The notes below the pieces were generated by a model, which worked only from the letters and a program-made list of their open reading frames with translations, did no database searches and was not told the DNA's origin. The translations under genes and the position numbers were made by a program. Positions 6,199 to 12,637 of a DNA stretch of 12,637 nucleotides are shown in pieces (within the stretch, counting starts at the first letter, position 1; the number at the start of each line of letters is the position of its first letter). The stretch is from an uncultured Alphaproteobacteria bacterium (lineage in GTDB: Bacteria > Pseudomonadota > Alphaproteobacteria > Caulobacterales > Hyphomonadaceae): positions 1-12,637 of the forward strand of contig CAIKXW010000055.1 of NCBI GenBank assembly GCA_903831485.1. The letters run 5' to 3'.

Positions 6199-7299
6199 GT
6201 GAGTAACTGGCGCGCGCGGTGGATCGCGTGGCGCAATGCACGCATCTCGGATCCGCGATTTCAGAGATTTGCCGCAGATTTCCCGCTCACCCGGGCTGTC
6301 GCCCACAGCCGCGCGCGAGGCCTGTTCGACGTGGTCGCTGGCTTCGTTTATTCGCAGGTCCTGACCGCCTGTATCGAACTCGACTTGCTCAACGCGCTCA
6401 AGGCCGGGCCGCGTGAGGTTGCCGATCTGGCGACCGCGCTGAACGTCCCGCCAAGCGAGATGGCGCGCCTGCTCCGCGCGGCATCGGCACTCGATCTCGT
6501 TGAGCCGATCGGAGAGCAGTACGCCCTCGGCGCTCAAGGCGCGGCGCTCCTTGGCAATTCGGGCCTGGCCGAGATGATCCGGCATCACGACAGGCTGTAT
6601 GCCGACCTCCAGGATCCAGTGGCGCTCCTCAGGCGTGGCAGGGGCGAGCACCTCGCGGGCTATTGGCCGTACGCAACCGCTCAAGACCCGGAAAATACAG
6701 GAGAATTGGAAGTTTCTGCGTACTCAGCCCTGATGGCGGCGACGCAGCCCGCAGTCGCGGCCGACATCCTCGCCGCCTATCCGATGCGTGGCCACCGGAC
6801 GATCATGGACGTCGGCGGCGGGCAGGGCGCCTTCCTGTCGGCCGTTGCCTCGCGTTGGTCGCATCTGAACCTCCACCTTTTCGATCTGCCCGCTGTTGTG
6901 GAGCGCGCCCGGAAGGTTCTCGCGCCGCTTGCTTCACGCACGACGTTCACCGGCGGCAGCTTCCTGTCGGATTCCCTTCCGCCCGGTGCAGACCTGATCA
7001 CGCTCGTCCGGATCCTTCACGATCATGACGACGACGGCCTGAGGCAGATACTGTCGTCCGCACGCGCAGCCCTCGCTCCTGGCGGCCGGCTGTTGATCGC
7101 AGAGCCGATGTCAGACGCGCGGGGCACGAACCGCGTCGGCGACGCCTATTTCGGCCTGTACCTTCTGGCCATGGGGCGCGGACAGGCCAGAACGCCATCG
7201 CAGGTCGCGGGCTTCGTGGCGCAGAGTGGCTTTAGCCGCTCGCGAATGCTGCGCGTGCGAACGCCCGGGCTGCTTCGCGTGATGCTCGCCGAGCGATGA
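6199..7299 (+). CDS. crtF: Hydroxycarotenoid (demethylspheroidene) O-methyltransferase
   Basis: Transfers methyl from S-adenosylmethionine to the C-1 hydroxyl made by CrtC, giving the methoxy group of spheroidene/spirilloxanthin-type carotenoids. The 366 residues have the plant-OMT-like two-domain build: N-terminal dimerisation/winged-helix part about 1-170 (GLFDVVAGFVYSQVL at 41-55, ACIELDLLNAL at 57-67), then the Rossmann domain with SAM motif DVGGGQG at 204-210, FDLP at 228-231, the LHDHDDD stretch at 273-279 with probable catalytic base His274 (or His276), and LLIAEPM at 298-304. Start is GTG at 6199 with AGG at 6191-6193 upstream, six bases after the crtE stop. An O-methyltransferase directly before bchC is the conserved position of crtF. 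No truncation seen. Confidence 0.94.
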   Translation: MSNWRARWIAWRNARISDPRFQRFAADFPLTRAVAHSRARGLFDVVAGFVYSQVLTACIELDLLNALKAGPREVADLATALNVPPSEMARLLRAASALDLVEPIGEQYALGAQGAALLGNSGLAEMIRHHDRLYADLQDPVALLRRGRGEHLAGYWPYATAQDPENTGELEVSAYSALMAATQPAVAADILAAYPMRGHRTIMDVGGGQGAFLSAVASRWSHLNLHLFDLPAVVERARKVLAPLASRTTFTGGSFLSDSLPPGADLITLVRILHDHDDDGLRQILSSARAALAPGGRLLIAEPMSDARGTNRVGDAYFGLYLLAMGRGQARTPSQVAGFVAQSGFSRSRMLRVRTPGLLRVMLAER

Positions 7300-7463
7300 T
7301 CTGCAGGCCTCCGAAGTGGCGGCGTTAGCGGCCTCCGGGTGATTCCGCCGGCCGGTCCCATTTCCAGCCCCGGGTTGGTCGGCGTTACCTTACGTCGTCC
7401 ATCCCACACGCAAACTTTCGTCGACAAACCCAGCAAACACGACCGGTTACGCATCCCGAAAGT
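7300..7463. other. Non-coding crtF-bchC spacer, 5' part
   Basis: The crtF-bchC spacer is 260 bp in all; this is the portion before the operators. It has a short direct repeat GGCCTCCG (7306-7313 and 7330-7337) and GC-rich segments with no convincing stem plus T-run. Read-through from crtEF into bchC, as known for superoperons, is therefore plausible. No gene is seen. Confidence 0.5.
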
Positions 7464-7481
7464 CGTCAGGAACAATTGACA
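7464..7481. promoter_or_regulatory. PpsR/CrtJ-type operator 1 of bchC (CGT-N12-ACA)
   Basis: CGT at 7464-7466, 12 nt, ACA at 7479-7481: one mismatch (C for T) from TGT-N12-ACA. Its right half-site is the end of the TTGACA -35 box. Together with the second copy 8 bp downstream it resembles the paired sites at bchC in Rhodobacter capsulatus. Confidence 0.6.
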
Positions 7482-7503
7482 CCTTGAGGCGTCCACGTAA
7501 GCT
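7476..7503 (+). promoter_or_regulatory. Candidate sigma-70 type bchC promoter
   Basis: A perfect TTGACA at 7476-7481, a 16-bp spacer and TAAGCT at 7498-7503 (3 of 6 to TATAAT). A transcript would begin about 45-50 nt before the bchC ATG. The -35 overlaps operator 1 and the -10 lies in operator 2, so a bound repressor would block polymerase. Confidence 0.5.
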
Positions 7504-7507
7504 TACA
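7490..7507. promoter_or_regulatory. PpsR/CrtJ-type operator 2 of bchC (CGT-N12-ACA)
   Basis: CGT at 7490-7492 and ACA at 7505-7507 with 12 nt between, the same single deviation as operator 1. The gap between the two sites is 8 bp (7482-7489), the spacing known for cooperative binding of CrtJ/PpsR. It covers the putative -10 and the palindrome GTAAGCTTAC. Confidence 0.6.
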
Positions 7508-7559
7508 CTGTGCCAGCGCGATGGAGTTGCGCGTGGCGCGGGTGGAAGTGGGAGACCCA

Positions 7560-8495
7560 ATGCAGACTGTCGCTGTCGTCCTGGATGGTCCTCAACAGAT
7601 CGCTGTGCGCAGCCTTGCGCTCAACGCTGTGCGAGACGACGACGTCGTGATCGATGTCTCGTGGAGCGGGATCAGCACCGGAACCGAGCGGTTGCTCTGG
7701 ACCGGTCGGATGCCGCCATTTCCCGGCATGGGTTACCCGCTCGTGCCTGGCTATGAGTCAGTCGGCCGCGTGGTCGATGCCGGCGCCAAGGCGACCCATC
7801 GCATCGGCGAGAACGTCTTCATACCCGGGGCCACATGCTACAAGGATGCACGCGGCCTCTTCGGAGGCGCAGCGCGGACGCTGATCGCACCAGGCTCACG
7901 GGCGACCGCGGTCCCCGAAAACCTCGGCTCGCAAGCCGTCCTGATTGCGCTGGCGGCAACCGCTTATCACGCCCTCGATGGCGGCGCTCCGCCTGATCTG
8001 ATTGTGGGTCATGGCGTACTCGGCCGCCTGCTCGCACGCATCACGGTCGCGATCGGAGCGCCAGCGCCGACCGTATGGGAAACAAATGCCCAGCGGCGTT
8101 CGGGCGGCGTTGGCTACGAAGTCCTGCACCCTGATGAAGACCCGCGGACCGACTACGCGACGATCTACGACGCCAGTGGCGCGGGCTCACAACTGGATTC
8201 CTTCGTGAAGCGGCTGGCGAAACGCGGCGAGATCGTCCTCGCCGGCTTCTATGAAGACCGCTTGTCATTCTCCTTCGTCCCGACATTCCTGCGCGAGGCG
8301 CGCTTCCGCGTCGCCGCCGAGTGGAAGCCGGAAGACCTGCGGGCGATCAGCGCGATGCTGCGGCTCGGCAGCCTGTCGCTGGACGATCTCGTCACGCACG
8401 AACAGACGCCCGAAAAAGCCGACGACGCCTACGCCACCGCGTTCACGGACAGCGCGTGCCTCAAAATGGTCCTCGATTGGAGACACTGCGCATGA
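7560..8495 (+). CDS. bchC: 3-hydroxyethyl bacteriochlorophyllide a dehydrogenase
   Basis: Oxidises the C3 1-hydroxyethyl group to the 3-acetyl group of bacteriochlorophyllide a, using NAD; medium-chain zinc-free alcohol-dehydrogenase relative. The 311 residues begin MQTVAVVLDGPQQIAV and carry VSWSGISTGTERLLWTGRMP at 33-52, a BchC hallmark, then GMGYPLVPGYESVGRVV at 56-72, IGENVFIPGATCY at 82-94, and the nucleotide-binding turn VGHGVLGR at 149-156. An in-frame ATG at 7521 adds 13 residues not typical of BchC. The ATG at 7560 has GGGAGA (7550-7555) 4 nt upstream and matches the usual BchC N-terminus. The stop overlaps the bchX start (ATGA, 8492-8495). First gene of the bchCXYZ run. Confidence 0.95.
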   Translation: MQTVAVVLDGPQQIAVRSLALNAVRDDDVVIDVSWSGISTGTERLLWTGRMPPFPGMGYPLVPGYESVGRVVDAGAKATHRIGENVFIPGATCYKDARGLFGGAARTLIAPGSRATAVPENLGSQAVLIALAATAYHALDGGAPPDLIVGHGVLGRLLARITVAIGAPAPTVWETNAQRRSGGVGYEVLHPDEDPRTDYATIYDASGAGSQLDSFVKRLAKRGEIVLAGFYEDRLSFSFVPTFLREARFRVAAEWKPEDLRAISAMLRLGSLSLDDLVTHEQTPEKADDAYATAFTDSACLKMVLDWRHCA

Positions 8496-9481
8496 GCGTG
8501 ACGCTGCTGGACAATCGGGCTCTGCGCAGGGAAGCGGCCATCGAGCCGGATCCCGTGCCAACCGGCGAAGTCACGAAGGAAACGCAGATCATCGCCATCT
8601 ACGGCAAGGGCGGCAGCGGCAAGAGCTTCGCGCTCGCCAACCTCAGCTACATGATGGCCCAGCAGGGCAAGCGCGTCCTGCTGATCGGTTGCGATCCCAA
8701 GTCGGACACCACCTCTCTGCTGTTCGGCGGCAAGGCCTGCCCAACCATCATCGAAACATCGTCGCGCAAGAAAGCGGCCGGTGACGAAGTGCGCATCGAG
8801 GACGTGTGCTTCCAGCGTGACGGCGTCTTCGCGATGGAGCTGGGCGGGCCTGAAGTTGGCCGGGGCTGCGGCGGACGCGGCATCATTCACGGTTTCGAAC
8901 TGCTCGAGAAACTCGGCTTCCACGACTGGGGCTTCGACTACGTCCTGCTCGACTTCCTGGGGGATGTGGTCTGCGGCGGCTTCGGCCTGCCGATTGCGCG
9001 CGACATGTGCCAGAAGGTCATCGTCGTCGGCTCGAACGACCTGCAATCGCTCTACGTCGCCAACAATGTCTGCTCGGCGGTGGAATACTTCCGCAAGCTG
9101 GGCGGCAATGTCGGCGTCGCCGGCATGCTCATCAACAAGGATGACGGCACGGGCGAGGCGGCTGCCTTCGCCGCGTCTGTCGGCATCCCCGTCCTGTGCG
9201 CCATTCCGGCTGACGAGGACATCCGCCGCAAGTCTGCAAACTATCAGATCATCGGCACGCCCGGCGATCGCTGGGGCCCGATGTTCGAGGGCCTCGCCGC
9301 TAACGTCGCGACCGCGCCACCGGTGCGCCCGACGCCGCTGACGCAGGACCAGCTGCTCGGTCTCTTCAAGTCCGACCAGGTCGGTGGCGGCGTTGTCCTC
9401 AAGCCGGCCACCCAGGCCGACATGCGCGGCGCGACCTACGTCGAGAAGCCCACCCTCGAAGTCATCTATGACGCGGTATGA
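8492..9481 (+). CDS. bchX: Chlorophyllide a oxidoreductase, iron protein subunit X
   Basis: Nitrogenase Fe-protein-like ATPase: a homodimer with one bridging [4Fe-4S] cluster passes electrons, driven by ATP hydrolysis, to the BchYZ catalytic part to reduce ring B (C7=C8) of chlorophyllide a. The 329 residues have the P-loop YGKGGSGKSFALAN at 37-50, switch-like GCDPKSDTTSLLFGG at 66-80, cluster ligands Cys126 (GRGCGGRG) and Cys161 (DVVCGGFGLP), and LLDFLGDVV at 152-160. The N-terminal extension of about 30 residues before the P-loop separates it from BchL/NifH. The frame is open much further upstream (8321), but that part lies inside bchC; the ATG in the ATGA overlap at 8492 is the natural start. 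All nucleotide and cluster residues are present. Confidence 0.97.
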   Translation: MSVTLLDNRALRREAAIEPDPVPTGEVTKETQIIAIYGKGGSGKSFALANLSYMMAQQGKRVLLIGCDPKSDTTSLLFGGKACPTIIETSSRKKAAGDEVRIEDVCFQRDGVFAMELGGPEVGRGCGGRGIIHGFELLEKLGFHDWGFDYVLLDFLGDVVCGGFGLPIARDMCQKVIVVGSNDLQSLYVANNVCSAVEYFRKLGGNVGVAGMLINKDDGTGEAAAFAASVGIPVLCAIPADEDIRRKSANYQIIGTPGDRWGPMFEGLAANVATAPPVRPTPLTQDQLLGLFKSDQVGGGVVLKPATQADMRGATYVEKPTLEVIYDAV

Positions 9482-9484
9482 TGC

Positions 9485-11038
9485 ATGATTGACCGCGATC
9501 CCTCAGAAGCGCCAAACGACGCCCCCGGCTACGACGCCACCGACGTCGCCAGCGCCAGCGTTGCTGCTGAGGGCTCCGGCTGTCACGCAGGCGCCGAAGA
9601 ACTTCACAAGGCCGCCGCCAGCGCCGGCAAGTCCGAAGTGCTGGAGCGTTACGCGAAGGACTATCCGAAAGGCCCGCACGACCAGCCGCAGAGCATGTGC
9701 CCCGCCTTCGGAAGCCTGCGCGTGGGCCTGCGCATGCGGCGCACGGCGACAATCCTGTCGGGCTCGGCCTGCTGCGTCTATGGCCTGACCTTCACGTCGC
9801 ATTTCTATGGTGCGCGGCGCTCGGTCGGCTACGTGCCCTTCAACTCCGAAACGCTGGTGACCGGAAAGCTCTTCGAGGACATCCGCGAAGCGGTATTCAA
9901 GCTGGCTGACCCGGAACTCTACGACACCATCATCATCACCAATCTCTGCGTGCCGACCGCCTCAGGCGTTCCGCTTCAGTTGCTCCCCAAGGAGATCAAC
10001 GGCGTCCGCATCATCGGTATCGACGTCCCGGGCTTCGGCGTGCCGACGCATGCCGAGGCGAAAGACGTCCTCGCCGGCGCCATGCTGAAATACGCACGCA
10101 ACGAAGCAGAGCAGGGCCCGGTCGCCGCGCCGCGCGAACGCGCCTCAATGCCAACCGTCACGTTGCTCGGCGAAATGTTCCCGGCCGATCCCGTGGGCAT
10201 CGGCATGATGCTGGCCCCCATGGGTCTCGCCGCCGGTCCCGTGGTCCCGACACGCGAATGGCGCGAGCTTTACAGCGCCCTCGATTGCGCCGTCGTCGCC
10301 GCCATCCATCCCTTCTACACCGCCTCTGTCCGCGAGTTCGAAGCGGCTGGCCGCAAGGTCATTGGCTCCGCGCCTGTCGGGCGTGATGGCACGGCCGCCT
10401 GGCTCGACGCCATCGGCGCGGCCTGCGGCGTGGCGCAGGAGAAGATCGACACCGCCAAGAACAAGATCCTGCCCGCCATCACGGGCGCACTCGCCGGGTC
10501 GCCGATCAAAGGCCGGGTGACGGTCTCCGGCTATGAAGGGTCCGAGCTTCTCGTCGCGCGCCTGCTGATCGAGAGCGGCGCGGACGTGCCCTATGTCGGC
10601 ACGGCTTGCCCCCGCACGCCATGGTCCGAGCCCGATCGCGAGTGGCTAGAGTCCAAAGGCGTCCGCATCCAGTACCGCGCCTCGCTGGAACAGGACATTG
10701 CGGCGATCCACGAGTTCGGACCCGATCTTGCGATCGGCACGACGCCGGTGGTCCAGCATGCCAAGGAGCGGTCGATCCCATCTCTCTACTTCACCAACCT
10801 CATTTCCGCCCGTCCCCTCATGGGCCCCGCCGGCGCGGGCTCCCTGGCGACGGTCGTGAACGCAGCGCTCGCAAACAAGGGGCGCTTCGACCGCATGACG
10901 GAGTTTTTCGAAGGCGTCGGAACCGGTCACGCCGCTGGCGTCTGGGAAGACACCCCGCAGGATCGCCCCGAGTTCAAGGCGCGCTACGCCAAGACGATGG
11001 CTGCCTCGCGTGCGGCTGAAGAGGCGGTGGGCACATGA
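9485..11038 (+). CDS. bchY: Chlorophyllide a oxidoreductase subunit Y
   Basis: NifD-like subunit of the catalytic BchYZ heterotetramer, which holds a [4Fe-4S] cluster and the chlorophyllide site. In the 517 residues the family core is clear: [20 protein letters not shown] at 65-84, [20 protein letters not shown] at 91-110, [16 protein letters not shown] at 118-133, and [17 protein letters not shown] at 152-168. Cys72, Cys97 and Cys155 are the expected cluster ligands; their spacing (25 and 58) is what I recall for Roseobacter denitrificans BchY, the fourth ligand coming from BchZ. The N-terminal 35 residues (Asp/Ala-rich) are poorly conserved. Start is the ATG at 9485, three bases after the bchX stop; nearby ATGs at 9478 and 9481 are in a frame that stops at once. 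Its stop overlaps the bchZ ATG. Confidence 0.97.
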   Translation: MIDRDPSEAPNDAPGYDATDVASASVAAEGSGCHAGAEELHKAAASAGKSEVLERYAKDYPKGPHDQPQSMCPAFGSLRVGLRMRRTATILSGSACCVYGLTFTSHFYGARRSVGYVPFNSETLVTGKLFEDIREAVFKLADPELYDTIIITNLCVPTASGVPLQLLPKEINGVRIIGIDVPGFGVPTHAEAKDVLAGAMLKYARNEAEQGPVAAPRERASMPTVTLLGEMFPADPVGIGMMLAPMGLAAGPVVPTREWRELYSALDCAVVAAIHPFYTASVREFEAAGRKVIGSAPVGRDGTAAWLDAIGAACGVAQEKIDTAKNKILPAITGALAGSPIKGRVTVSGYEGSELLVARLLIESGADVPYVGTACPRTPWSEPDREWLESKGVRIQYRASLEQDIAAIHEFGPDLAIGTTPVVQHAKERSIPSLYFTNLISARPLMGPAGAGSLATVVNAALANKGRFDRMTEFFEGVGTGHAAGVWEDTPQDRPEFKARYAKTMAASRAAEEAVGT

Positions 11039-12489
11039 CGCTCATCTTCGATCATGATCGCGCCGGCGGCTACTGGGGCGCCGTCTACGCCTTCACCGCG
11101 GTGAAGGGGCTGCAGGTCATCATCGATGGACCGGTGGGTTGCGAGAACCTGCCAGTCACGTCGGTGCTCCACTACACGGACGGCTTGCCGCCACACGAGC
11201 TTCCGATCGTCGTGACGGGTCTGGGCGAGGAAGAACTAGGGAAGACCGGCACCGAAGGCGCAATGAAGCGCGCCTGGAAGACGCTGGATCGCGATCTGCC
11301 TGCAGTCGTCGTGACCGGATCGATCTCAGAGATGATCGGTGGGGGCGTGACGCCTGAGGGCACCAACATTCAGCGCTTCCTGCCGCGCACGATCGACGAG
11401 GATCAATGGCAGAGCGCGAACCGCGCGCTCACCTGGCTGTGGACGCAGTTCGGGACGAAGAAGGTGCCCAAGCTGAAGCCGCGCAAGGAGGGCGAGAAGC
11501 CCAAGGTCAACATCATCGGCCCGATGTATGGCATGTTCAACCTGCCGTCCGACCTCGCCGAAATCCGCCGCCTGATCGAAGGCATTGGCGCGCAAGTGAA
11601 CTTGGTCTTTCCGCTCGGCAGCCACCTGGCCGACGTCAAGCTGCTGCCGCTCGCCGAAGTGAATGTGTGCATGTACCGCGAGTTCGGCCGGCAGCTATGC
11701 GAGACGCTGGAGCGGCCCTATCTCCAGGCGCCAATCGGGCTGGAATCGACAACACTCTTCCTCCGCAAGCTCGGTGAACTCACCGGCCTTGACCCTGAGC
11801 CCTTCATAACCCGCGAGAAACACACGACGATCAAGCCGGTCTGGGATCTCTGGCGCTCCGTAACGCAGGACTTCTTCGGTACGGCCAGCTTCGCCATTGT
11901 CGCGAACGAAACCTACGCCCGCGGCGTGCGCAATTTCCTGGAGAACGACCTCGGCCTGCCGTGCACCTTCTCCTTCTCGCGCACCGCCGGGATCAAGCCC
12001 GACAACGTCGCGGTGCGCGAGGCCATACGCACGAAGCCGCCCCTCGTAATGTTCGGCAGCGTCAATGAGCGGATGTACATGGCCGAGCTCGGCTCGCGCG
12101 CTTGCTACATCCCGGCGTCCTTCCCCGGCGCCGTCATCCGCCGCCACACCGGCACGCCGTTCATGGGCTATGCTGGCGCGACCTACCTGGTGCAGGAAGT
12201 CTGCAATGCGCTGTTCGATGCGCTCTTCCATATCCTTCCACTCGCCGGTCAGATGGACAAGATCGAGGCGACGCCGGCGCGCTCGCACGTAGAAGTTGCG
12301 TGGGACAACGATGCCAAGGCGGCGTTCGACAAGATCATCGACGCGCAACCGGTTCTGGTCCGCATTTCCGCGGCCAAGCGACTGCGCGATGCGGCCGAAC
12401 GCATCGCACGTGCGGATGGCGCAGACCGTGTGACGTCTGCGCGCCTCGCGCGGGCGGGCGCGACGATATTCGAAGGGGCGCCCGCATGA
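11035..12489 (+). CDS. bchZ: Chlorophyllide a oxidoreductase subunit Z
   Basis: NifK-like partner of BchY, completing the enzyme that converts chlorophyllide a to 3-vinyl bacteriochlorophyllide a. The 484 residues open with [20 protein letters not shown] (5-24) and [19 protein letters not shown] (31-49), where Cys36 is the likely BchZ cluster ligand. They continue through [14 protein letters not shown] at 92-105, [21 protein letters not shown] at 159-179, [11 protein letters not shown] near 320-330, and [21 protein letters not shown] near 363-383. The C-terminus ([17 protein letters not shown]) is the small helical tail shared with BchB-type subunits. Translation is coupled to bchY by the ATGA at 11035-11038. 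The pairing with a separate bchC and crtF fits bacteriochlorophyll a rather than b. No damage seen. Confidence 0.97.
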   Translation: MTLIFDHDRAGGYWGAVYAFTAVKGLQVIIDGPVGCENLPVTSVLHYTDGLPPHELPIVVTGLGEEELGKTGTEGAMKRAWKTLDRDLPAVVVTGSISEMIGGGVTPEGTNIQRFLPRTIDEDQWQSANRALTWLWTQFGTKKVPKLKPRKEGEKPKVNIIGPMYGMFNLPSDLAEIRRLIEGIGAQVNLVFPLGSHLADVKLLPLAEVNVCMYREFGRQLCETLERPYLQAPIGLESTTLFLRKLGELTGLDPEPFITREKHTTIKPVWDLWRSVTQDFFGTASFAIVANETYARGVRNFLENDLGLPCTFSFSRTAGIKPDNVAVREAIRTKPPLVMFGSVNERMYMAELGSRACYIPASFPGAVIRRHTGTPFMGYAGATYLVQEVCNALFDALFHILPLAGQMDKIEATPARSHVEVAWDNDAKAAFDKIIDAQPVLVRISAAKRLRDAAERIARADGADRVTSARLARAGATIFEGAPA

Positions 12490-12637
12490 GGCGCTCGCAC
12501 CTTCAGACGAGCACAGCCTGGGCGCCTGGCGCCTCTGGTCATCAGATTGGATCTGGCCTTGCCGTGCCAGGTAACTCGTCGTGCTGGCAACAGTACGGCA
12601 GACCCAGCGCCACTTCGGTGGTTCTGGCTTTTCGGCA
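12486..12637 (+). CDS. Unrecognised open frame after bchZ, 3'-truncated by window end
   Basis: An ATG overlaps the bchZ stop as ATGA, and the frame stays open for 50 codons to the window edge. The text (starting [12 protein letters not shown], later [14 protein letters not shown]) has no membrane helix and does not resemble PufQ, PufB or PufA as I know them. The overlap mimics the coupled junctions within this operon. But the codon ends are not clearly biased, and in many clusters this place is untranslated puf leader. More likely leader than gene. Confidence 0.18.
   Translation, partial: MRRSHLQTSTAWAPGASGHQIGSGLAVPGNSSCWQQYGRPSATSVVLAFR
12561..12599 (+). repeat. Hairpin in the bchZ downstream region
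   Basis: GCCGT-GCCAG at 12561-12570 can pair with CTGGC (12584-12588) and ACGGC (12595-12599), giving two 5-bp stems stacked on the 5' side with a 6-nt bulge (AACAGT) on the 3' side and a 13-nt loop. No T-run follows within the window. It may be an RNA-processing or stability element at the bchZ-puf boundary, or chance. Confidence 0.35.

Noticed and set aside
7521..7559. Upstream ATG start for bchC
   Set aside because: It adds 13 residues not typical of BchC; the ATG at 7560 has GGGAGA in good position.
8429..9046. 205-codon antisense frame over bchX
   Set aside because: Complementary to highly conserved bchX codons; shadow frame.
11695..12348. 217-codon antisense frame over bchZ
   Set aside because: Same reason: strong GC third positions of bchZ keep the antisense frame open.
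1..12637. tRNA/rRNA genes, CRISPR arrays, transposases or insertion-sequence ends
   Set aside because: No cloverleaf-like segment, regularly spaced repeats, transposase motifs or paired terminal repeats were seen on reading through; short repeats listed above are the only ones noted.

Overview
This window is a stretch of a photosynthesis gene cluster from a GC-rich anoxygenic phototroph. The order crtB > < crtC ... crtE > crtF > bchC > bchX > bchY > bchZ, with puf genes expected next, is the carotenoid/bacteriochlorophyll 'superoperon' layout known from purple Proteobacteria. That layout plus PpsR/CrtJ-type operators (TGT-N12-ACA) suggests an alphaproteobacterium, either a purple non-sulfur or an aerobic anoxygenic phototroph. 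I cannot fix the genus from the sequence.

Layout. At 2-2199 lies a two-gene unit: the C-terminal three quarters of a cytochrome P450 (cut by the window start) and an ATP-grasp ligase-like protein, coupled by an ATGA overlap. Neither belongs to the textbook cluster. A 440-bp gap with no convincing gene follows, then crtB (phytoene synthase). Convergent to it is crtC (carotenoid 1,2-hydratase, minus strand). Upstream of crtC, where crtD normally sits, there is instead a 127-codon minus-strand frame of unknown function (4847-5230). It has a good Shine-Dalgarno and its stop overlaps the crtC ATG. A short divergent control region with a perfect PpsR-type palindrome separates it from crtE (GGPP synthase), followed by crtF (hydroxycarotenoid O-methyltransferase). 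A 260-bp leader carries a promoter and two spaced near-PpsR sites ahead of bchC, bchX, bchY and bchZ. The last 148 bp hold an open but unrecognised frame and a hairpin.

How the genes work together. CrtE makes geranylgeranyl diphosphate and CrtB joins two of them into phytoene. After desaturation (crtI is not in this window), CrtC hydrates the psi end and CrtF methylates the resulting tertiary hydroxyl, giving methoxylated acyclic carotenoids of the spheroidene/spirilloxanthin type. BchXYZ is chlorophyllide a oxidoreductase (reduces ring B), and BchC oxidises the 3-hydroxyethyl group to acetyl, giving bacteriochlorophyll a. Visible operators suggest redox/light repression by PpsR/CrtJ at crtE and bchC, with read-through from crtEF into bchCXYZ and puf.

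The least explained parts are the P450/ATP-grasp pair beside crtB, the unknown ORF in the crtD slot, and the absence of crtI and crtD from their usual positions. Together they hint at a non-standard carotenoid end product. That is inference, not demonstrated.
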